Positions 62,168-64,000 of a DNA stretch of 64,000 nt are shown here, one piece after another. The DNA comes from Fragilaria crotonensis. Its lineage: Eukaryota > Bacillariophyta > Fragilariophyceae > Fragilariales > Fragilariaceae. The translations under genes were made by a program, and so were the position numbers. Each line of letters starts with the position of its first letter. Position 1 is the stretch's first letter. The stretch lies in contig JAKSYS010000105.1 of assembly GCA_022925895.1 (NCBI GenBank), positions 1 to 64,000 of the forward strand, read 5' to 3'. The notes under the pieces were generated by a model that did no database searches, had not been told where the DNA came from, and saw only the letters and a program-made list of their open reading frames with translations.

Positions 62168-64000
62168 ATGATGGCAACTGAAACACAGGCAGCAAACGAC
62201 GACGACGACCATGCAGATGGCTGGTTTTTTCCCATGGATAAGCCAAAGTACCACACATACATTGCCTCTCTTATGAGATTCGCTCATGGGCGCCAGACTC
62301 CATATCCGAATACAAAGATTTTCACTCGTGAAGAAATGATTGCAGTGACGCCCATGCAAGTGCGAAATTGGATGTGCATGAAGGCTTTTGGAAAAACGGC
62401 TATTGTATCAACCGACCGACCACTCCGTTGTAGAGGAAATACGCTGGCTCAAATGAAGAAGTGCTCGTCTCATTACTTCCCAAACAAGCTGTCCCAGTGG
62501 ATGGATGGGAAAGGGAACCCGACCAAATCACAGTGCGTCAATGAGGTCATTTCCCTTGTGTATAAATTCGAGGTCCGACAAGAGGGTTCTGACAGCCAAT
62601 GCAAGCGACCGCTCCGACAGGATGAGTTTTATATGACGTTGGCTTTGTTGAAAGCATCTCGAAAGAATGATTTTGCGCACAAATGGCTTTATCCGATGAT
62701 TTCCCTTTGGCAGTATCATTTAATTGGGCGAGTCGACGACTGCTGTAATTTTAAGGTTCGTGACCCGAGAGGACACCCAAATTTTGATTTCGCAATTAAG
62801 ACAAAAGTCCGATGGAGTAAAAATGTGCATGAAGAGCGAAAATGCCCTGACCAAATCCTACTCGCGTCGATGGATACGAGAACATGCGTTGTTTATAACC
62901 TCGCTATATACTTGGAGGAATTCTTGAGTCAACACCCAAGGGCCATATTGTTATTCACTGAACAAGCCCCGGGACCAAATGCGGTTAAAAATCTCATTTG
63001 TAGATACCGAAGTCGGATCCAAAAGGAAGTCTGGTTGCATGAAGACTTCAAACGATTGGCTGATGAAGATGACGAGGATGGTGTCGGTACCCACTCGTAT
63101 CGCAAGTTCCCATCAACGTATGCACGGTCAAATGGGTGCTCACCAGATGAAATTGAGATTCGAGGGCGGTGGAAACAACAAGGACAACGAGTGGTCTTTC
63201 GGTACATCGATGTCAAGCAGTTGTTTATCGATGCAAAGGTTGCAGCAGCTCTCTGTATTGGAGGTCCCATCAAGTATGAATTGTCGGTAGATGTGGAGGT
63301 AAGAACGGCAGTAACAAATGACTGGCTATTCACTAACGTGGTTCCTTGTATTCGTGCAAGGTTTTCTGGCGATTCAAGATTGTGTCGTGTGCTTGGTCTC
63401 TCGCTTCTTTTTGGCTGCTTAGATGAAGAGCTTTCGATGGAACTTCCTCCCTTTGTTGTCGCGAGAGTTCAGAATGCGTGGGAGGCTCTGCGCTTGCAAG
63501 CAGCAGTAGCCAACAACAATCCAGTGCACCGAGTGCCTCTACATGTGTATCGTATTAATGATACGCTATGTATTGATCCTGTGGTGGTGCAGCGTGAAGA
63601 AGGTGGTGCGCCTGGAGTCCCTGCTACTAATGCTGGTGGTCACGGCAACCAGCAGCAGCGTGACAACGATTCGTATCAAGCCCTTTTGATACAACTGCAG
63701 CATCAAAGACAGCAGATGACGGGCATGGAACAGCGCATTGATGGTTCTCTCAATTCATTTCGGACCTGGACAAGGAGTCAGTTTACGATCATCAACAACA
63801 ATATACGTCGATTTGGAGGCTCAATACAAGGAGGGTTGGCGAGGCAAGATCCAGCACAAGCACTGGAAAGGCGAGCTGCTGCAAACCAGCAGATGGATGC
63901 CGTGGAAAACGAAATTGGTGGTGGCTACTACGTTTCCCTATCGCCAGCGCCGAAGACTTTGTACGAGCTGCACACCGAGTGGCAGTTCGGCATAGGGGGT
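62168..64000 (+). CDS. Crypton tyrosine recombinase (partial, runs off the window)
   Basis: An uninterrupted 611-codon frame opens at ATG 62168 (first Met after an in-frame stop at 62156; a second Met follows at once) and is still open at the last base. The N-terminal 170 residues include FTREEMIAVTPMQVRNWMCM and a Cys/His-containing stretch. The catalytic core has the tyrosine-recombinase quartet: Arg188 in LIGRVDDCCNF, His309 and Arg312 in GTHSYRKFPSTYAR, Trp335 in IRGRWK, and nucleophile Tyr346 in VVFRYIDV. A Gln-rich coiled stretch lies near residues 500-540. The last visible residues (TLYELHTEWQFGIGG) resemble the start of the GCR1_C DNA-binding domain found in Crypton proteins. Cryptons are DNA transposons that move by tyrosine recombination without TIRs; stramenopile families are known. 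DIRS-type recombinases are the main alternative, but no reverse transcriptase is seen. Confidence 0.82.
   Translation, partial: MMATETQAANDDDDHADGWFFPMDKPKYHTYIASLMRFAHGRQTPYPNTKIFTREEMIAVTPMQVRNWMCMKAFGKTAIVSTDRPLRCRGNTLAQMKKCSSHYFPNKLSQWMDGKGNPTKSQCVNEVISLVYKFEVRQEGSDSQCKRPLRQDEFYMTLALLKASRKNDFAHKWLYPMISLWQYHLIGRVDDCCNFKVRDPRGHPNFDFAIKTKVRWSKNVHEERKCPDQILLASMDTRTCVVYNLAIYLEEFLSQHPRAILLFTEQAPGPNAVKNLICRYRSRIQKEVWLHEDFKRLADEDDEDGVGTHSYRKFPSTYARSNGCSPDEIEIRGRWKQQGQRVVFRYIDVKQLFIDAKVAAALCIGGPIKYELSVDVEVRTAVTNDWLFTNVVPCIRARFSGDSRLCRVLGLSLLFGCLDEELSMELPPFVVARVQNAWEALRLQAAVANNNPVHRVPLHVYRINDTLCIDPVVVQREEGGAPGVPATNAGGHGNQQQRDNDSYQALLIQLQHQRQQMTGMEQRIDGSLNSFRTWTRSQFTIINNNIRRFGGSIQGGLARQDPAQALERRAAANQQMDAVENEIGGGYYVSLSPAPKTLYELHTEWQFGIGG

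Overview
The window looks like nuclear DNA of a diatom, probably a pennate one. Four proteins open with a secretory signal; in three of them it is followed by an ASAFAP-like phenylalanine motif, the presequence used to reach a four-membrane plastid. Host genes are compact with few short GT-AG introns (about 68-203 bp). The repeats are Ty1/copia elements, a pogo-like transposon and a stramenopile-type Crypton. The species cannot be fixed from sequence alone.

Layout. 1-4010: a plastid-targeted small membrane protein (1295-1672) in otherwise poorly coding DNA. 4011-15551: a very large copia-type LTR element on the minus strand with near-identical LTRs, a CATAC target duplication and about 5 kb of extra coding-type sequence before gag. 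15677-19231: a GT61-like glycosyltransferase and a TrhO/TSTD2-like rhodanese with an RRM tail, converging with a 9-bp gap. About 19368-25375: a second young copia element just upstream of the TrhO-like gene. 25982-28050: a multi-exon LRR membrane protein built mostly of 72-nt phase-1 exons. 29672-30821: a disrupted methyltransferase-like gene. 31229-34632: a SERCA-type Ca2+ pump with a frame break in TM1. 36995-44477: DUF819 protein, RBX-like RING protein, secreted trypsin, DUF1295 reductase-like protein and a mitochondrial RraA-like protein. 47043-52081: a possible CesT/YbjN-fold protein, a 68-bp tandem repeat and a MAPEG protein. 52825-57460: a complete pogo-like DNA transposon with perfect 32-bp TIRs and TA duplication. 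59871-61068: SERF and AIG2/GGCT-like genes. 62168 to the right edge: an uninterrupted tyrosine-recombinase reading frame (Crypton) that leaves the window.

The host genes form no obvious pathway. They are housekeeping and membrane functions packed as convergent pairs, separated by GTAC-rich intergenic DNA and recent insertions. The least expected content is the Crypton, the intact-looking pogo-like element, the oversized copia element and several unusual gene architectures: TrhO-RRM, an RBX-like RING lacking the third zinc site, and a SERF intron that stays in frame.
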